Numbered from the stretch's first letter, positions 51,601 through 63,006 are shown. The stretch: DNA of 64,000 nucleotides from Candidatus Eiseniibacteriota bacterium (GCA_020349905.1 CP070702.1:2338395-2402394), one strand, 5' to 3'. Notes: generated by a model not told the origin, from the letters alone. Numbers and translations are program-made.

Positions 51601-52347
51601 ATGTCGAGGCGAGTTATGGCCCTGGGCATTCTTTTCGCAATTGCTTTCCTGGGCTTCCTTTCGTGCAAGTCGGGTGACGACGACAAGGACCGAGGTAGGG
51701 CGGGAGGCAGGGACGCATTTGAAGCCGAGCGCAGCAGGATGGTGGACGAGCAGATATTCAGGCGCGGCGTCAAAGATGTCCGTGTCCTCGCGGCGATGCG
51801 AAAGGTGCCTAGACACGAGTTCGTGCCGGAATCGTATAGGAAGTACGCCTACGCGGACGAACCGCTCCCCATAGGAGAGGGACAGACCATCTCCCAGCCC
51901 TACATCGTTGCCCTGATGACCGAGACCCTGAGTATCGGCAAGGACTCCAGGGTCTTGGAGGTCGGAACGGGTTCGGGGTACCAGGCGGCGGTGCTGGCTG
52001 AAATAGCAGAGGAAGTGTATTCCATAGAGATCGTGGAGCCGCTCGCGGAGAGAGCGGAGGAGACGCTGAAGAGGCTCGGATACCGGAACGTGCACGTCCG
52101 CGTCGGAGACGGCTATCGAGGCTGGCCGGAGAAGGCTCCGTTCGACGCGATAATAGTGACAGCCGCTCCGGACCACATCCCTCAGCCGCTTATTGATCAA
52201 CTCAAAGTGGGCGGAAGACTCTCGATTCCTGTCGGAGACGTCTATCAGGAGCTCATCCTGGTGACAAAGACAGACAGCGGAATTGTTAAGAAGGACGTTT
52301 TACCGGTGAGGTTCGTTCCCATGACGGGTGAGGCGGAGGAAAAGTAG
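51601..52347 (+). CDS. pcm: protein-L-isoaspartate O-methyltransferase with lipoprotein-like signal
   Basis: 248 residues. The C-terminal 205 residues are a complete PIMT. They include [28 protein letters not shown]-type start, the active-site loop [11 protein letters not shown], and SAM motif [12 protein letters not shown]. It converts isoaspartyl residues in damaged proteins to the methyl ester for repair. The N terminus is unusual: a hydrophobic segment followed by FLSC (residue about 22) and a charged tail (KSGDDDKDR), so the enzyme seems exported and lipid-anchored. It lies just upstream of rtcB, with an overlapping region (rtcB-frame ORF from 52328). Confidence 0.9.
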   Translation: MSRRVMALGILFAIAFLGFLSCKSGDDDKDRGRAGGRDAFEAERSRMVDEQIFRRGVKDVRVLAAMRKVPRHEFVPESYRKYAYADEPLPIGEGQTISQPYIVALMTETLSIGKDSRVLEVGTGSGYQAAVLAEIAEEVYSIEIVEPLAERAEETLKRLGYRNVHVRVGDGYRGWPEKAPFDAIIVTAAPDHIPQPLIDQLKVGGRLSIPVGDVYQELILVTKTDSGIVKKDVLPVRFVPMTGEAEEK

Positions 52348-52384
52348 TTCTCCTCAAGAACCGAGAAGAGGCGAGGTGAGACCG

Positions 52385-53836
52385 TTGGCGAACGAGGGCG
52401 ATTTGAGATTCGAAAAGCTTGATGATTACAGGTGGATGATTCCCAAGGCCGGAGGCATGCGGGTGCCGGGAATAATCTACGCCGACGAGAAGATGATGGC
52501 TCAGATACGGACAGACAAAAGCCCGCAGCAGGTGGCCAACGTGGCGCACCTGCCCGGCATCGTCAAGAACTCGCTGGCCATGCCGGACATACACTGGGGC
52601 TACGGTTTTCCCATCGGCGGCGTGGCGGCCACCGACGTTGAAGAAGGAGTCATCTCTCCCGGGGGGGTCGGCTACGACATAAACTGCGGGGTCAGACTGG
52701 TGACCACGGGCATGGAGCTGGAGGAGGTGCGTCCCAGGATAAAGGAGCTCGTCGCGGCCCTCTTCCGGAACATCCCCAGCGGGGTGGGCTCGAGGGGCAA
52801 GCTCAAGCTCTCCCGGAAGGAGGAGAGAAAGGTGCTGCTCGAAGGCTCCAGGTGGGCGATACAGAACGGGTACGGTCTTCCTGAAGACCTTGAGTCCACC
52901 GAGGAAGCCGGTTTCATGGCCGGGGCGAACCCCGAGGTCGTGAGCGACAGGGCCTACGAACGGGGCAAAGACCAGCTGGGCACGTTGGGTTCCGGCAATC
53001 ATTTCCTCGAGGTCGGTTACGTGGAGAAGATATTCGAGCCCGAGATTGCCGAGCGATTCGGCCTCCGGCTCAACCAGGTAACCGTCATCATTCATTCTGG
53101 CTCCAGGGGGTTCGGTTACCAGATCTGTGACGATTTCCTCCACGTGATGACGAAGGAGTACGACAAGCTGGGAATTCAGCTTCCAGACCGGCAGCTGGCG
53201 TGCGCCTACATCAACTCGGACCGCGGAAGAGAGTACATGGGCGCCATGGCGTGCGCCGTGAACTACGCGTACACCAACAGACAGGTCCTCCTGCACTGGA
53301 CAAGGGAGACCTTCGAGAGATTCTTCAACGCTGGCCCAAATGCTCTGGGCATGCGCCTGCTGTACGACCTTGGACACAACGTGGCCAGGAGGGAGAAGCA
53401 CACGGTGGACGGCAAGCAGATGGCCGTCTGTGTCCACAGGAAGGGAGCCGCCAGAGCCTTCCCTCCCGGCGACGAAAGGGTCCCTGAGAAATACAGGGAC
53501 GTCGGACAGCCTGTGCTGATTCCTGGGGACATGGGGACCTGCTCGTACCTGCTGGTGGGCACCTCTAGGGCCATGGAAGAGACCTTCGGCAGCACCTGCC
53601 ACGGTGCGGGTAGACAGATGAGCCGCAAACAGGCGATGCGCAGCGCCAAGGGCCGGTCCATAGCGAAGGACCTGGAAGGAAAGGGCATCTTCGTGATGTC
53701 TGCCAGTCGGGCCACACTGGCGGAAGAGATGCCTGAAGCCTACAAGGACGTTTCCGACGTCGTTGGAGTGGTGGACCGCGCAGGGATATCCAAGAAGGTG
53801 GCTCGAACCGTGCCCATAGGCGTGGTAAAAGGATGA
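52385..53836 (+). CDS. rtcB: RtcB RNA-splicing ligase
   Basis: 483 residues from TTG 52385, behind AGGTGAG. This length matches archaeal-type RtcB (about 482), and the longer GTG 52328 frame would add a non-family N terminus. The Mn-binding site includes the family DINCGVR and GSGNHFLEV motifs and HSGSRGFG. The guanylation His is His406 in TCHGAGR (His404 in the Pyrococcus enzyme). It joins RNA 2',3'-cyclic phosphate to 5'-OH ends with GTP. The archease gene lies close downstream, as in many RtcB operons. Bacterial RtcB is linked to RNA repair and ribosome recovery. Confidence 0.95.
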   Translation: MANEGDLRFEKLDDYRWMIPKAGGMRVPGIIYADEKMMAQIRTDKSPQQVANVAHLPGIVKNSLAMPDIHWGYGFPIGGVAATDVEEGVISPGGVGYDINCGVRLVTTGMELEEVRPRIKELVAALFRNIPSGVGSRGKLKLSRKEERKVLLEGSRWAIQNGYGLPEDLESTEEAGFMAGANPEVVSDRAYERGKDQLGTLGSGNHFLEVGYVEKIFEPEIAERFGLRLNQVTVIIHSGSRGFGYQICDDFLHVMTKEYDKLGIQLPDRQLACAYINSDRGREYMGAMACAVNYAYTNRQVLLHWTRETFERFFNAGPNALGMRLLYDLGHNVARREKHTVDGKQMAVCVHRKGAARAFPPGDERVPEKYRDVGQPVLIPGDMGTCSYLLVGTSRAMEETFGSTCHGAGRQMSRKQAMRSAKGRSIAKDLEGKGIFVMSASRATLAEEMPEAYKDVSDVVGVVDRAGISKKVARTVPIGVVKG

Positions 53837-54085
53837 TCGCGGAGCGACGCGGAGCTCGAGTCCTCGGCGGGCACTCCGGATGCTCGCCGGAGGCCGCCGC
53901 GCCCAGTCCTGAGGCCTTCCGCTACGTGAAAGGATTGGCGGCATCCCTTCCTCATCAACAGCCCCGTGTTCGGCATTCGCATCGACTTGAACCTCGGGAA
54001 CGCCATCGGAACGTTCTCGATTTCGCGCGAGGTTCACATTGAAGAAGAAGAGTCCCAAGAGCGGCCGGAGGTTGCCTCTGCCTGA
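53833..54085 (+). pseudogene. possible frameshifted small gene between rtcB and archease
   Basis: ATG 53833 overlaps the rtcB stop (ATGA) and opens a frame with GC-rich third positions up to about 53931 (FRYVK). The same frame then becomes arginine/histidine-rich. A second frame is open from 53930 to a TGA at 54083-54085. It reads a protein-like sequence (DWRHPFLINSPVFGIRI, then LGNAIGTFSISREVHIEEE). A +1 shift at AAAGGAT (53929-53935) would join both into about 83 residues. The first frame alone continues to 54042. I do not recognise the product. It may be a broken gene, a sequencing indel or programmed frameshifting. Confidence 0.4.
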
Positions 54086-54101
54086 GAAGGCAGGGGGACC
54101 C

Positions 54102-54602
54102 ATGGGCACCAAGAGGGGTGCGAAGGGTTACAGGAGACGGGACTCCGGGGTCGAGGACCTCGCTGCTCACGAAATCTCGGCCGATGCACCCGCTTACGAA
54201 ATCATCGACCACACCGCGGACCTGGGCATAAGAGTGTACGGCGAGAGCCTTGAAAAAGTGTTCGAAAACGCCGGTCTCGCTGTGTTTGACCTCCTGGTCG
54301 ACTTCAGATGCATCAGACCCACCTCGCAGATGAGCCTCTCGATGGAAGCCGAGGATGTCGAGGCGCTTCTCGTGCAATGGCTGCGCGAGCTTTTGCACCT
54401 GTTCTACGGTCAGAAACGGCTCTTCCGCGCTTTCGAGATTATCAGGCTGACGCAGACGTGCCTTTCGGTGACCGGATGGGGGGAGCGCTTTGACCCCAAG
54501 AGGCACATCGTTCTTGCCGAAATCAAGGCCGTTACTTATCATGAGCTCGCCGTGAGCAGAACCGAATCGGGATGGGTCGCACAGGTTATTTTCGACGTGT
54601 AG
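54102..54602 (+). CDS. archease (RtcB activator)
   Basis: 166 residues from ATG 54102 (GGGGGA upstream). TTG 54039, with GAGG before it, would extend the N terminus by 21 basic residues. The archease domain begins with YEIIDHTADLGIRVYG at about residue 32, the family's conserved acidic/His metal site. It continues with FENAGLAVFDLLVD and the C-terminal LAEIKAVTYHELAV. Archease helps RtcB undergo multiple-turnover guanylation and widens its NTP use. Gene order rtcB-archease is widespread. The extra N-terminal Lys/Arg-rich part is unusual. Confidence 0.9.
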   Translation: MGTKRGAKGYRRRDSGVEDLAAHEISADAPAYEIIDHTADLGIRVYGESLEKVFENAGLAVFDLLVDFRCIRPTSQMSLSMEAEDVEALLVQWLRELLHLFYGQKRLFRAFEIIRLTQTCLSVTGWGERFDPKRHIVLAEIKAVTYHELAVSRTESGWVAQVIFDV

Positions 54603-54666
54603 GGCCGTCCTGGAGATGTGGGAGACGTGCGGCGGCTCCTGGCACGGGAACACAGAGTGGGGGAGC

Positions 54667-56837
<2,171 letters not shown>

Positions 56838-56868
56838 CAGGGGGAAAGGCCCCCATGCAGGAGGGTGA

Positions 56869-57993
56869 ATGAGGCGGGGATTCGATCTCTTTTCGGTGGC
56901 GGGAATAAAGATTTCCGTCAACTACACGTGGTTCATCATTCTGGGCCTGGTAATCTGGAGCCTGGCAGCAAGCCATTTCCCTGAAGTCTATCCAGATTTC
57001 GACACGTTCACGACGTGGCTCATAAGCGTAGTGGCCGCCCTGCTGCTCTTTGTTTCCGTTCTGCTTCACGAGCTGTCACATTCGATCGTGGGGAACAGGC
57101 TGGGACTGGGCATAAGAGGAATCACGCTCTTTATCTTCGGCGGAATCGCACATCTCGGGAAAGAGCCCGAAGACCCCGCCACCGAGGTCAAAGTGGCGGC
57201 GGCTGGACCTGTCTGCAGCCTCCTGCTGGCCGCTCTGTTTCTGGCTCTTTATCTGATTCTCTTCGCCGCACAGGGCGACAGTCCGCTGGTCGCTGTCCTC
57301 CAATACCTGTGGTTCATCAATGCGGCGCTCCTGGTCTTCAATCTCGTCCCCGGGTTTCCGCTGGACGGAGGAAGAGTCCTGCGCGCCATTCTCTGGAAGA
57401 AAACCGGCGACGTGCGCAGGGCGACGAGAATCGCCTCCAACTTCGGAAAGGGCTTCGCGTTCCTGCTCATACTGCTGGGCCTGCTCCAAGTTTTCATATT
57501 CAGGAACTTGGGAGGCATATGGTTCGTTCTCATCGGAATGTTCCTGCAGCAGACAGCGGAAGGAAGCTACAGGCAGGTGCTCGTGAGAAACGTTCTCTCC
57601 GGGCTCAAGGTGCGCGAGACAATGACCACTGAGGTGGTGTCAGTTGACTCATCGGTGAGGCTCGACGAGCTTGTGGAATCCTACTTCTTCAAATATAGAT
57701 TCAATAGCTTCCCGGTCGTTGAGGGAAGCAAGCTCGTGGGCATCGTTGACATTCACCAGGTGAAACAGATACCCAGAGAACAGTGGGCATCCATGACCCC
57801 CAAAGATGTGATGCATCCCATATCAGAAGAACTTGTGCTGCGTCCCGACGATGATACCGTGGAAGCCCTGACGAAGATGCTGAAGAGCGGTTGGGGAAAG
57901 CTGCCGGTCGTGGCGGGCGACAGGCTCGTGGGGATCCTGACGAGAAGGGACGTCATGGCCTTACTCAAGATCAAGACGGACCTCGGAACCTAG
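56869..57993 (+). CDS. M50 site-2 protease family protein with two CBS domains
   Basis: 374 residues, ATG behind GGAGGGTGA. The metalloprotease motif is HELSH at residues 67-71, inside a hydrophobic helix. The second metal/substrate motif is PGFPLDGGR with Asp166. Several transmembrane helices cover residues 12-205. Two CBS domains (about 240-300 and 305-365) follow on the cytoplasmic side and may sense adenine nucleotides. This SpoIVFB/Rip3-like architecture is common in bacteria and archaea. It would cleave membrane-embedded substrates such as anti-sigma factors, but none is adjacent. It follows ligA by 31 bases. Confidence 0.92.
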   Translation: MRRGFDLFSVAGIKISVNYTWFIILGLVIWSLAASHFPEVYPDFDTFTTWLISVVAALLLFVSVLLHELSHSIVGNRLGLGIRGITLFIFGGIAHLGKEPEDPATEVKVAAAGPVCSLLLAALFLALYLILFAAQGDSPLVAVLQYLWFINAALLVFNLVPGFPLDGGRVLRAILWKKTGDVRRATRIASNFGKGFAFLLILLGLLQVFIFRNLGGIWFVLIGMFLQQTAEGSYRQVLVRNVLSGLKVRETMTTEVVSVDSSVRLDELVESYFFKYRFNSFPVVEGSKLVGIVDIHQVKQIPREQWASMTPKDVMHPISEELVLRPDDDTVEALTKMLKSGWGKLPVVAGDRLVGILTRRDVMALLKIKTDLGT

Positions 57994-58002
57994 GAGTGTT
58001 GC

Positions 58003-59265
58003 TTGCTTCCCGAATCTGCGGCCGGTAACAGCGTCTCCAAAGCCATCCACGCTATCTGGACCTTCCCCAGCGTGGTCTTCTCCGCGTTCGTGCTGGCCTG
58101 GGCGGCAGAGAGCGCCCAGTTTCTGGTCTCTCAGGCCCTGGCTCTGGCCGTGCTGGCCTGGCTGCAGACTCTCCCCGAGTTTGCGGTGGAGGCAGTGATT
58201 GCCTGGGAGAGGAACGTCCCGCTCATCACGGCCAACTTCACCGGTTCCCTGCGTCTGCTGGTGGGGGTGGGGTGGCCGCTAATATACCTCGTGGCGGCAA
58301 TATCTGCCAGGCGGCGCGGGCTCAGTTCTCCCGGCGGCCCTCGGTCTGATTGGGGTGCGTCCGGTTCGGGAAGGGGCTCCGGGCAGGAGGCCGAAGGCCG
58401 TTTCTTCAGGACCATCCATCTCGACCGGGAACACGCAATAGAGGTGATGGGTCTGGTTCCCCCTCTGCTTTACTTCTGGGTCATATACTTCAAGGGGACG
58501 CTCAACATGATAGACAGCGTCGTCCTCGTGATGATGTACGTGGTCTATCTTCTCATCTTGAGGAACGTGCCTCCTCAGGACCCGGAGACGCTGCACGAAA
58601 TTTCCAGGATTCCCAGGAACATCCTCTCCATGACGAAAGTGAAGAGGAATCTCGTGATAACGCTGCTGTTCGTCGGCGGGGGCGCGGCTCTTTTCTTCAT
58701 AGCCCGGCCGTTTCTTCACAGCATGCTCGGCATAGCCGTGAGCCTAGGAGTCTCGCAGTTTGTGTTCGTTCAGTGGGTCGCCCCGTTTCTCTCGGAATTC
58801 CCCGAGAAAGTGAGCGCCTTCTATTGGGCCAGGACAGTCAAGAGGGCGCCCATGGGTCTCATGAACATGGTTTCTTCCAACATTAACCAGTGGACACTGC
58901 TGGTGGGCATGATACCTATCGTCTACAGCATCAGCTCGGGCGGCTACGCGGCGGTCGTTTTCGACGACCATCAGAAGATGGAAATCCTGCTCACGATGGC
59001 GCAGTCCATCCTGGGTTTCCTGCTTCTGGCAAACATGAAGTTCAAGGCCCACGAGGCGCTCGGCCTCTTCGGTCTGTGGTTCATCCAGTTCGTGAGGCCG
59101 GGTCTCAGGGAAGAGATAACCGTGGTGTATTTCGGGTGGGCGGTACTTGAATGTTTCCTGGCTCTCTCGGGACGAAAAAGACTGGTTGCTTTCCGGGAAT
59201 TCCTCAACCTCTGGAGGCGACACTCGCTGGGAAGGGGGCTGCTGCCCAGGCGGGCCAGTGACTGA
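58003..59265 (+). CDS. CaCA-family cation exchanger-like membrane protein
   Basis: 420 residues, TTG start behind TAGGAG (overlapping the previous stop). About ten hydrophobic segments form two halves. The alpha-1-type repeat reads LQTLPEFAVEAVIAW (acidic residue in the membrane). The alpha-2-type repeat reads QWVAPFLSEFPEKVSAFYWAR and SSNINQWTL. These are the ion-binding motifs of Na+/Ca2+ or H+/Ca2+ exchangers. A poorly conserved cytoplasmic loop at residues about 105-130 is Gly/Ser/Arg-rich. It probably exports Ca2+ or a similar cation in exchange for Na+ or H+. The exact ions are unknown. Confidence 0.8.
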   Translation: MLPESAAGNSVSKAIHAIWTFPSVVFSAFVLAWAAESAQFLVSQALALAVLAWLQTLPEFAVEAVIAWERNVPLITANFTGSLRLLVGVGWPLIYLVAAISARRRGLSSPGGPRSDWGASGSGRGSGQEAEGRFFRTIHLDREHAIEVMGLVPPLLYFWVIYFKGTLNMIDSVVLVMMYVVYLLILRNVPPQDPETLHEISRIPRNILSMTKVKRNLVITLLFVGGGAALFFIARPFLHSMLGIAVSLGVSQFVFVQWVAPFLSEFPEKVSAFYWARTVKRAPMGLMNMVSSNINQWTLLVGMIPIVYSISSGGYAAVVFDDHQKMEILLTMAQSILGFLLLANMKFKAHEALGLFGLWFIQFVRPGLREEITVVYFGWAVLECFLALSGRKRLVAFREFLNLWRRHSLGRGLLPRRASD

Positions 59266-59355
59266 GCCATACCCGGCCGCCGTTGGCAGTCCTGCAACAC
59301 TGGATGCTCCCCGTTCCCACGCGCGCCACGTTTATGCGGTCAGTCGATTACCCCG

Positions 59356-60999
59356 TCAGTCGACGAGCTCGGACTCCGGAACGTCTGCCTTCTTGGTCTC
59401 CAGGAGGAACTGGTCGGGACGCGCTCCCACCACCTCGCGGAGCCAGGATTCCGGGTAACCCATCTCCTGCGGCTCACCCGCCTCGTCCTTGACGTAACCG
59501 TCGTTGTATTTCGTTATGAGATGCTCACCCAACTGCCGCCATCGTGCCACAACCATCTCCCCTTGAGTCACGGAGTAGTCCGTGAGATAGCGCCTGAGCA
59601 TCTCGGGATTAGACTTCGCCAGCTCCAGCGCGGTCTTCTCTATTGCGGGCTGCACCTCCAGCAACTTGCCTTCGATGTCGCGCTGCAAGGCCAGGATCTC
59701 GGGCAGCATGTATGAGTACTTCAAGTTTGCGAAATTGGCCGCAAAATTGAACACCCACCAGGCGGAGTCCCACGAGAACTTGCCCAGGGTTCCGACCGTG
59801 AAGGATTCGGGCACGGAATCGATGCCGCAGTACAGCGGGAAGTAGCACGTGGTGTAGGTATCGTCCACCCCGTACCAGAGCACGCCCCCGACCGGGTCGG
59901 GGAGCCAGGACCTGGACTGGGACACGAACGAGAAGCCCGTCTGCTGCGTGGAAATGGGACGCTCCCACGCGTACTCGACGCTGTCCACCATCCAGTGCAT
60001 GGGCCGCCAGCGATTCGGAGTACCGTACGGGCCTGCGTCTACACCCTTCGTCATGTCGTAGTCCGTCCCCTCGTAGTGGTCGCGCATGAGCGAGAAGACG
60101 TCTGCCAGCGACAGCTTCTTGTCCGGCTTGACCCACAGTGGATACGGTTGAGCCCCCGGGACGGCCCGGTGATAGTCGGCAGAGAGCTTAAGGGACGGGG
60201 CCGCGCGGTGGAATATGCTCCAGACCCGCGCCTCGGCGTAACGCTGGTTCTTGGGAGTCGCCGGGCAATACGCCTCGCAGAACCTGAACGGTTCACCGGA
60301 TTTCGGATCGTAGTAGCCCTTCTCGACGGCGAAGGAGACCACGTTTTCGGAGTAGACGCAGTTCTCGGGGTCGTTCATCGGAAACTGGCCTACGCGTGCC
60401 TTGTTGGCGTGAGACGAGATGTACCCGTCGGGCACCCTCACTGCCACCCATATCGCCCCGCGTCCGCCGGGACCGGGGCCTATCATCTCCAGTATCCAGG
60501 CCTCGCGTGTGTCGGCGATTGAGAAGGATTCGCCGGTCGAGCGATAGCCGTACTCTTCGACCAGGTCTGTCATCACCCTGACGGCCTCTCTGGCCGTCTT
60601 GGCCCTCTCCAGAGCCAGCTGCATCATCGTCCAGTAGTGAAGAAGCCCGTCGGGATTGCGAAGCTCCTCCCGGCCCCCGAAGGTGGTCTCGCTGATGGCC
60701 AACTGATGCTCGTTTATGAGCCCCACGTGTGAGTAAGTGTGCTCGACCTGCTTGACCTTTCCGAGCAGTTTTCCGCTCCAATCCTTGACTTCCAGCGAAT
60801 CTCCAGGCTCGTAGGCGGCCGCAGGTGCGCGTCTTAGAATCGGATGGAATTCTCCATCGCAGGTGTAAGTTATCATCACCGAGCCGTCCACGCTGGCTCC
60901 TCTGGTGACGAGGAGGTTCGTGCAGGCCGCGGCCTGCGCACCCCAGGGAAGAAGGAAGACAAACAGGCACATCCACTCCGCGAGTAGCAGTCTCTTCAT
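59356..60999 (-). CDS. secreted C69-family dipeptidase (Ntn hydrolase)
   Basis: 547 residues from the start codon at 60999, behind GGAGGAG (minus strand). The frame extends another 300 bases upstream, but that part is GC-rich and non-coding in character. The signal peptide ends at AQAAA, and cleavage would expose Cys26 (CTNLLVTRGAS) as the N-terminal nucleophile of this Ntn-hydrolase family. The conserved segment THVGLINEHQLAISETTFGG-type (YSHVGLINEHQ, AISETTFGG) and the EMIGPG region support the family. It cleaves dipeptides outside the cytoplasm. It is convergent with the exchanger gene. Confidence 0.9.
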   Translation of the reverse strand: MKRLLLAEWMCLFVFLLPWGAQAAACTNLLVTRGASVDGSVMITYTCDGEFHPILRRAPAAAYEPGDSLEVKDWSGKLLGKVKQVEHTYSHVGLINEHQLAISETTFGGREELRNPDGLLHYWTMMQLALERAKTAREAVRVMTDLVEEYGYRSTGESFSIADTREAWILEMIGPGPGGRGAIWVAVRVPDGYISSHANKARVGQFPMNDPENCVYSENVVSFAVEKGYYDPKSGEPFRFCEAYCPATPKNQRYAEARVWSIFHRAAPSLKLSADYHRAVPGAQPYPLWVKPDKKLSLADVFSLMRDHYEGTDYDMTKGVDAGPYGTPNRWRPMHWMVDSVEYAWERPISTQQTGFSFVSQSRSWLPDPVGGVLWYGVDDTYTTCYFPLYCGIDSVPESFTVGTLGKFSWDSAWWVFNFAANFANLKYSYMLPEILALQRDIEGKLLEVQPAIEKTALELAKSNPEMLRRYLTDYSVTQGEMVVARWRQLGEHLITKYNDGYVKDEAGEPQEMGYPESWLREVVGARPDQFLLETKKADVPESELVD

Positions 61000-61460
61000 G
61001 GCTCCTCCACAGGAATTGCGCCGTCCTGTCGGGTGGCAAACCGCGCCCGGTTCACCGCCCACTTTGGGCACGCCCCACGCGCTTCGACGTCGCGCGCGGC
61101 CGGGCTCCCGGCCCCGGGCACGGGAAAGCATACACGAGCGCCCGGCCATTTCAAGGCCAAAGGCGGCAGCCACGGCCGCTGAGCAGGGAACTGGCGGCAC
61201 GGTAGAGCTGGCGACCGCGGGAGTCGCGGCCGGGCGGTGGCCTCGACGCGCGTACGCCGCTCCCCGCCCCTGAACGCGCGGAGCCGGAGCTCCCAAAAAT
61301 CGGCAGCAGCGCTACCGAAAAATCTTGACTTTGGGCCACAAATGTGTGAAAAAAGAAGGTTGAGTATACGTGTTCTGTCCTTGCTCAGACCGCCGCTGAG
61401 CCCGGGACAGCCAGGGTTCGGTGTTCATTCACGTGTGGGACTTAAAACTGAGGAGGTCTT
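61000..61460. other. 461-base divergent intergenic region (C69 dipeptidase / citrate synthase)
   Basis: Bases 61000-61320 are extremely GC-rich and hold no convincing gene despite open frames on both strands. Bases 61321-61440 are AT-richer and include TTGACT (61325-61330) and TATACG (61365-61370), but the spacing does not make a clear promoter. GAGGAGG lies just before the citrate synthase ATG. I find no RNA gene. Confidence 0.5.
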
Positions 61461-62768
61461 ATGTCCAAACTGCACGCGAAGTTGAAGAAGAAGATCGAGG
61501 AATGGCGTCCGAGGACAACCAAGCTCTTGAAGGACCACGCCGACGTCAAGCTGTCCGAGGTGACGATCGGACAGGCCATCGGGGGCGCCAGGGGCGTGAA
61601 GTGCCTGGTTACAGACATCTCGTACCTGGACCCAATGGAAGGCATTCGTTTCAGGGGATACACGATTCCTGAGACCCTCAAGGCCCTGCCCAAGGTTCCG
61701 GGTAAGGAGATGCCCTACGTTGAAGGGTTCCAGTTCTTGCTTCTGACGGGTGACATCCCGACCGAAGACGAGACGCTCGAGCTGGTCGAGGAGTTCAAGA
61801 AGCGCTCGAAGACTCCGAAATACGTCTTTGACCTGCTCAAAGCGCTGCCGAAGGACTCGCATCCCATGGCCATGTTCTCTGCTGCAATAGTTGCCATGCA
61901 GAGGGAATCTGCCTTCGTGAAGGCTTACAACGCGGGCATGAGCAAGATGGACTACTGGGAACCGACGCTGGAAGACGCGTTGAACCTGTGGGCCAAGCTT
62001 CCCGAGATAGCGGCTTTCATCTACCGCTGGAAATACAAGAACGGCGACATCATCGCCTCTGATCCGAAGCTGGACATGGGCGGCAACTTCGCCCACATGA
62101 TGGGAATCGGTGCCCCTTACGATGATGTGGCGAGGCTGTATTTCATACTGCACAGCGACCACGAGAGCGGAAACGTCAGCGCCCACACCGGCCATCTGGT
62201 GGCGAGCGCTCTTTCCGACATGTACTACGCCATCTCAGCCATGTTGAACGGCCTGGCCGGACCCCTGCACGGGTTGGCGAACGAAGAGGTGCTGCGCTGG
62301 ATTCAGGGAGTGATGCAGGAGATGGGCGGGAAGGTACCGTCCGAAGAGGAGATGAAGAAGTTCGTTTGGGACACCCTGGAATCCGGAAAGGTGGTCCCGG
62401 GATTCGGTCACGCGGTTTTGAGGAAGACCGACCCGCGCTACACCGCGCAGCGTGACTTCTGCCTCAAGCACCTGCCCGAAGACCCCATCTTTAAGTACGT
62501 GGACCTACTCTACAAGGTCGTTCCGCCGATTCTAGTGGAGCAGGGCAAGGCCAAGAATCCTTGGCCCAACGTTGACGCTCAGTCGGGCGTCATCCAGTGG
62601 TACTACGGGCTTACCGAGTACGAGTTCTACACGGTCCTTTTCGGCATCGGCCGCGCGCTGGGTGTCGGGGCGAACGTCATATGGGACCGTGCCCTAGGCT
62701 ATCCCATCGAAAGGCCCAAGTCCGTCACCACGGCCATGCTTGAGGAGGCGGTCGGAGGGAAGAAGTAG
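61461..62768 (+). CDS. citrate synthase, long (eukaryotic/mitochondrial-like) type
   Basis: 435 residues, ATG behind GAGGAGG. The sequence follows the mitochondrial-type enzyme rather than the E. coli GltA type. It has a long helical N terminus, then YGG-like GGARGVK and LDPMEGIRFRGYTIPE. The catalytic residues are His in GPLHGLAN, His in PGFGHAVLRKTDPRY, and Asp in NVDAQSGV. It makes citrate from oxaloacetate and acetyl-CoA, the first step of the TCA cycle in the cytoplasm. Similar long enzymes occur in several FCB-group bacteria. The gene stands alone, with a terminator-like hairpin after it. Confidence 0.95.
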   Translation: MSKLHAKLKKKIEEWRPRTTKLLKDHADVKLSEVTIGQAIGGARGVKCLVTDISYLDPMEGIRFRGYTIPETLKALPKVPGKEMPYVEGFQFLLLTGDIPTEDETLELVEEFKKRSKTPKYVFDLLKALPKDSHPMAMFSAAIVAMQRESAFVKAYNAGMSKMDYWEPTLEDALNLWAKLPEIAAFIYRWKYKNGDIIASDPKLDMGGNFAHMMGIGAPYDDVARLYFILHSDHESGNVSAHTGHLVASALSDMYYAISAMLNGLAGPLHGLANEEVLRWIQGVMQEMGGKVPSEEEMKKFVWDTLESGKVVPGFGHAVLRKTDPRYTAQRDFCLKHLPEDPIFKYVDLLYKVVPPILVEQGKAKNPWPNVDAQSGVIQWYYGLTEYEFYTVLFGIGRALGVGANVIWDRALGYPIERPKSVTTAMLEEAVGGKK

Positions 62769-62795
62769 CAGTTCGTTCTCACGTTTTCCACGCGA

Positions 62796-62828
62796 TGAGG
62801 CCAGTCGAGCGCATGCCGGCTGGCCTCA
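62796..62828 (+). terminator. terminator-like hairpin after citrate synthase
   Basis: TGAGGCCAG (62796-62804), a 15-base loop, CTGGCCTCA (62820-62828): a 9-bp perfect stem, followed by CTGTTTCT. It is 27 bases after the stop. Confidence 0.55.
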
Positions 62829-62976
62829 CTGTTTCTAACTCCTCAAGGGCCACCGGTCGTCGAGATGCTCCTGGATCGACGCGACGCCCCTGGACCGGCG
62901 CTGGCGCTCCCCCACGGGCGATGCCCTAAATGATTGAAACAGCGCGAGAACGTCTCTTCGCAGCGGCAAAATGGGA

Positions 62977-63006
62977 TTGACACTAAGCGCGGTAGGATGT
63001 TACGCT
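62977..63006 (+). promoter_or_regulatory. putative promoter of the cobalamin operon
   Basis: Perfect TTGACA (62977-62982), an 18-base spacer and TACGCT (63001-63006; T-A-----T conserved). The predicted transcription start is about 50 bases before ATG 63064. Overlapping it are inverted arms CTAAGCG (62983-62989) and CGCTTAG (63003-63009), which touch both promoter boxes. Confidence 0.45.

Noticed and set aside
53833-54042. Ordinary 69-residue gene bridging rtcB and archease with ATGA and TTGA overlaps
   Set aside because: The overlaps look neat, but the second half is Arg/His/Gln-rich and the better coding signal there is in another frame. I report it as a possibly frameshifted gene instead.
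59339-59362. Direct repeat GTCAGTCGA near the end of the dipeptidase gene as an attachment site
   Set aside because: It is only nine bases, one copy includes the stop codon region, and no integrase or mobile gene is nearby.
61000-61296. N-terminal extension of the C69 dipeptidase frame
   Set aside because: The frame is open because of extreme GC content. The ribosome site, signal peptide and catalytic Cys all point to the start at 60999.
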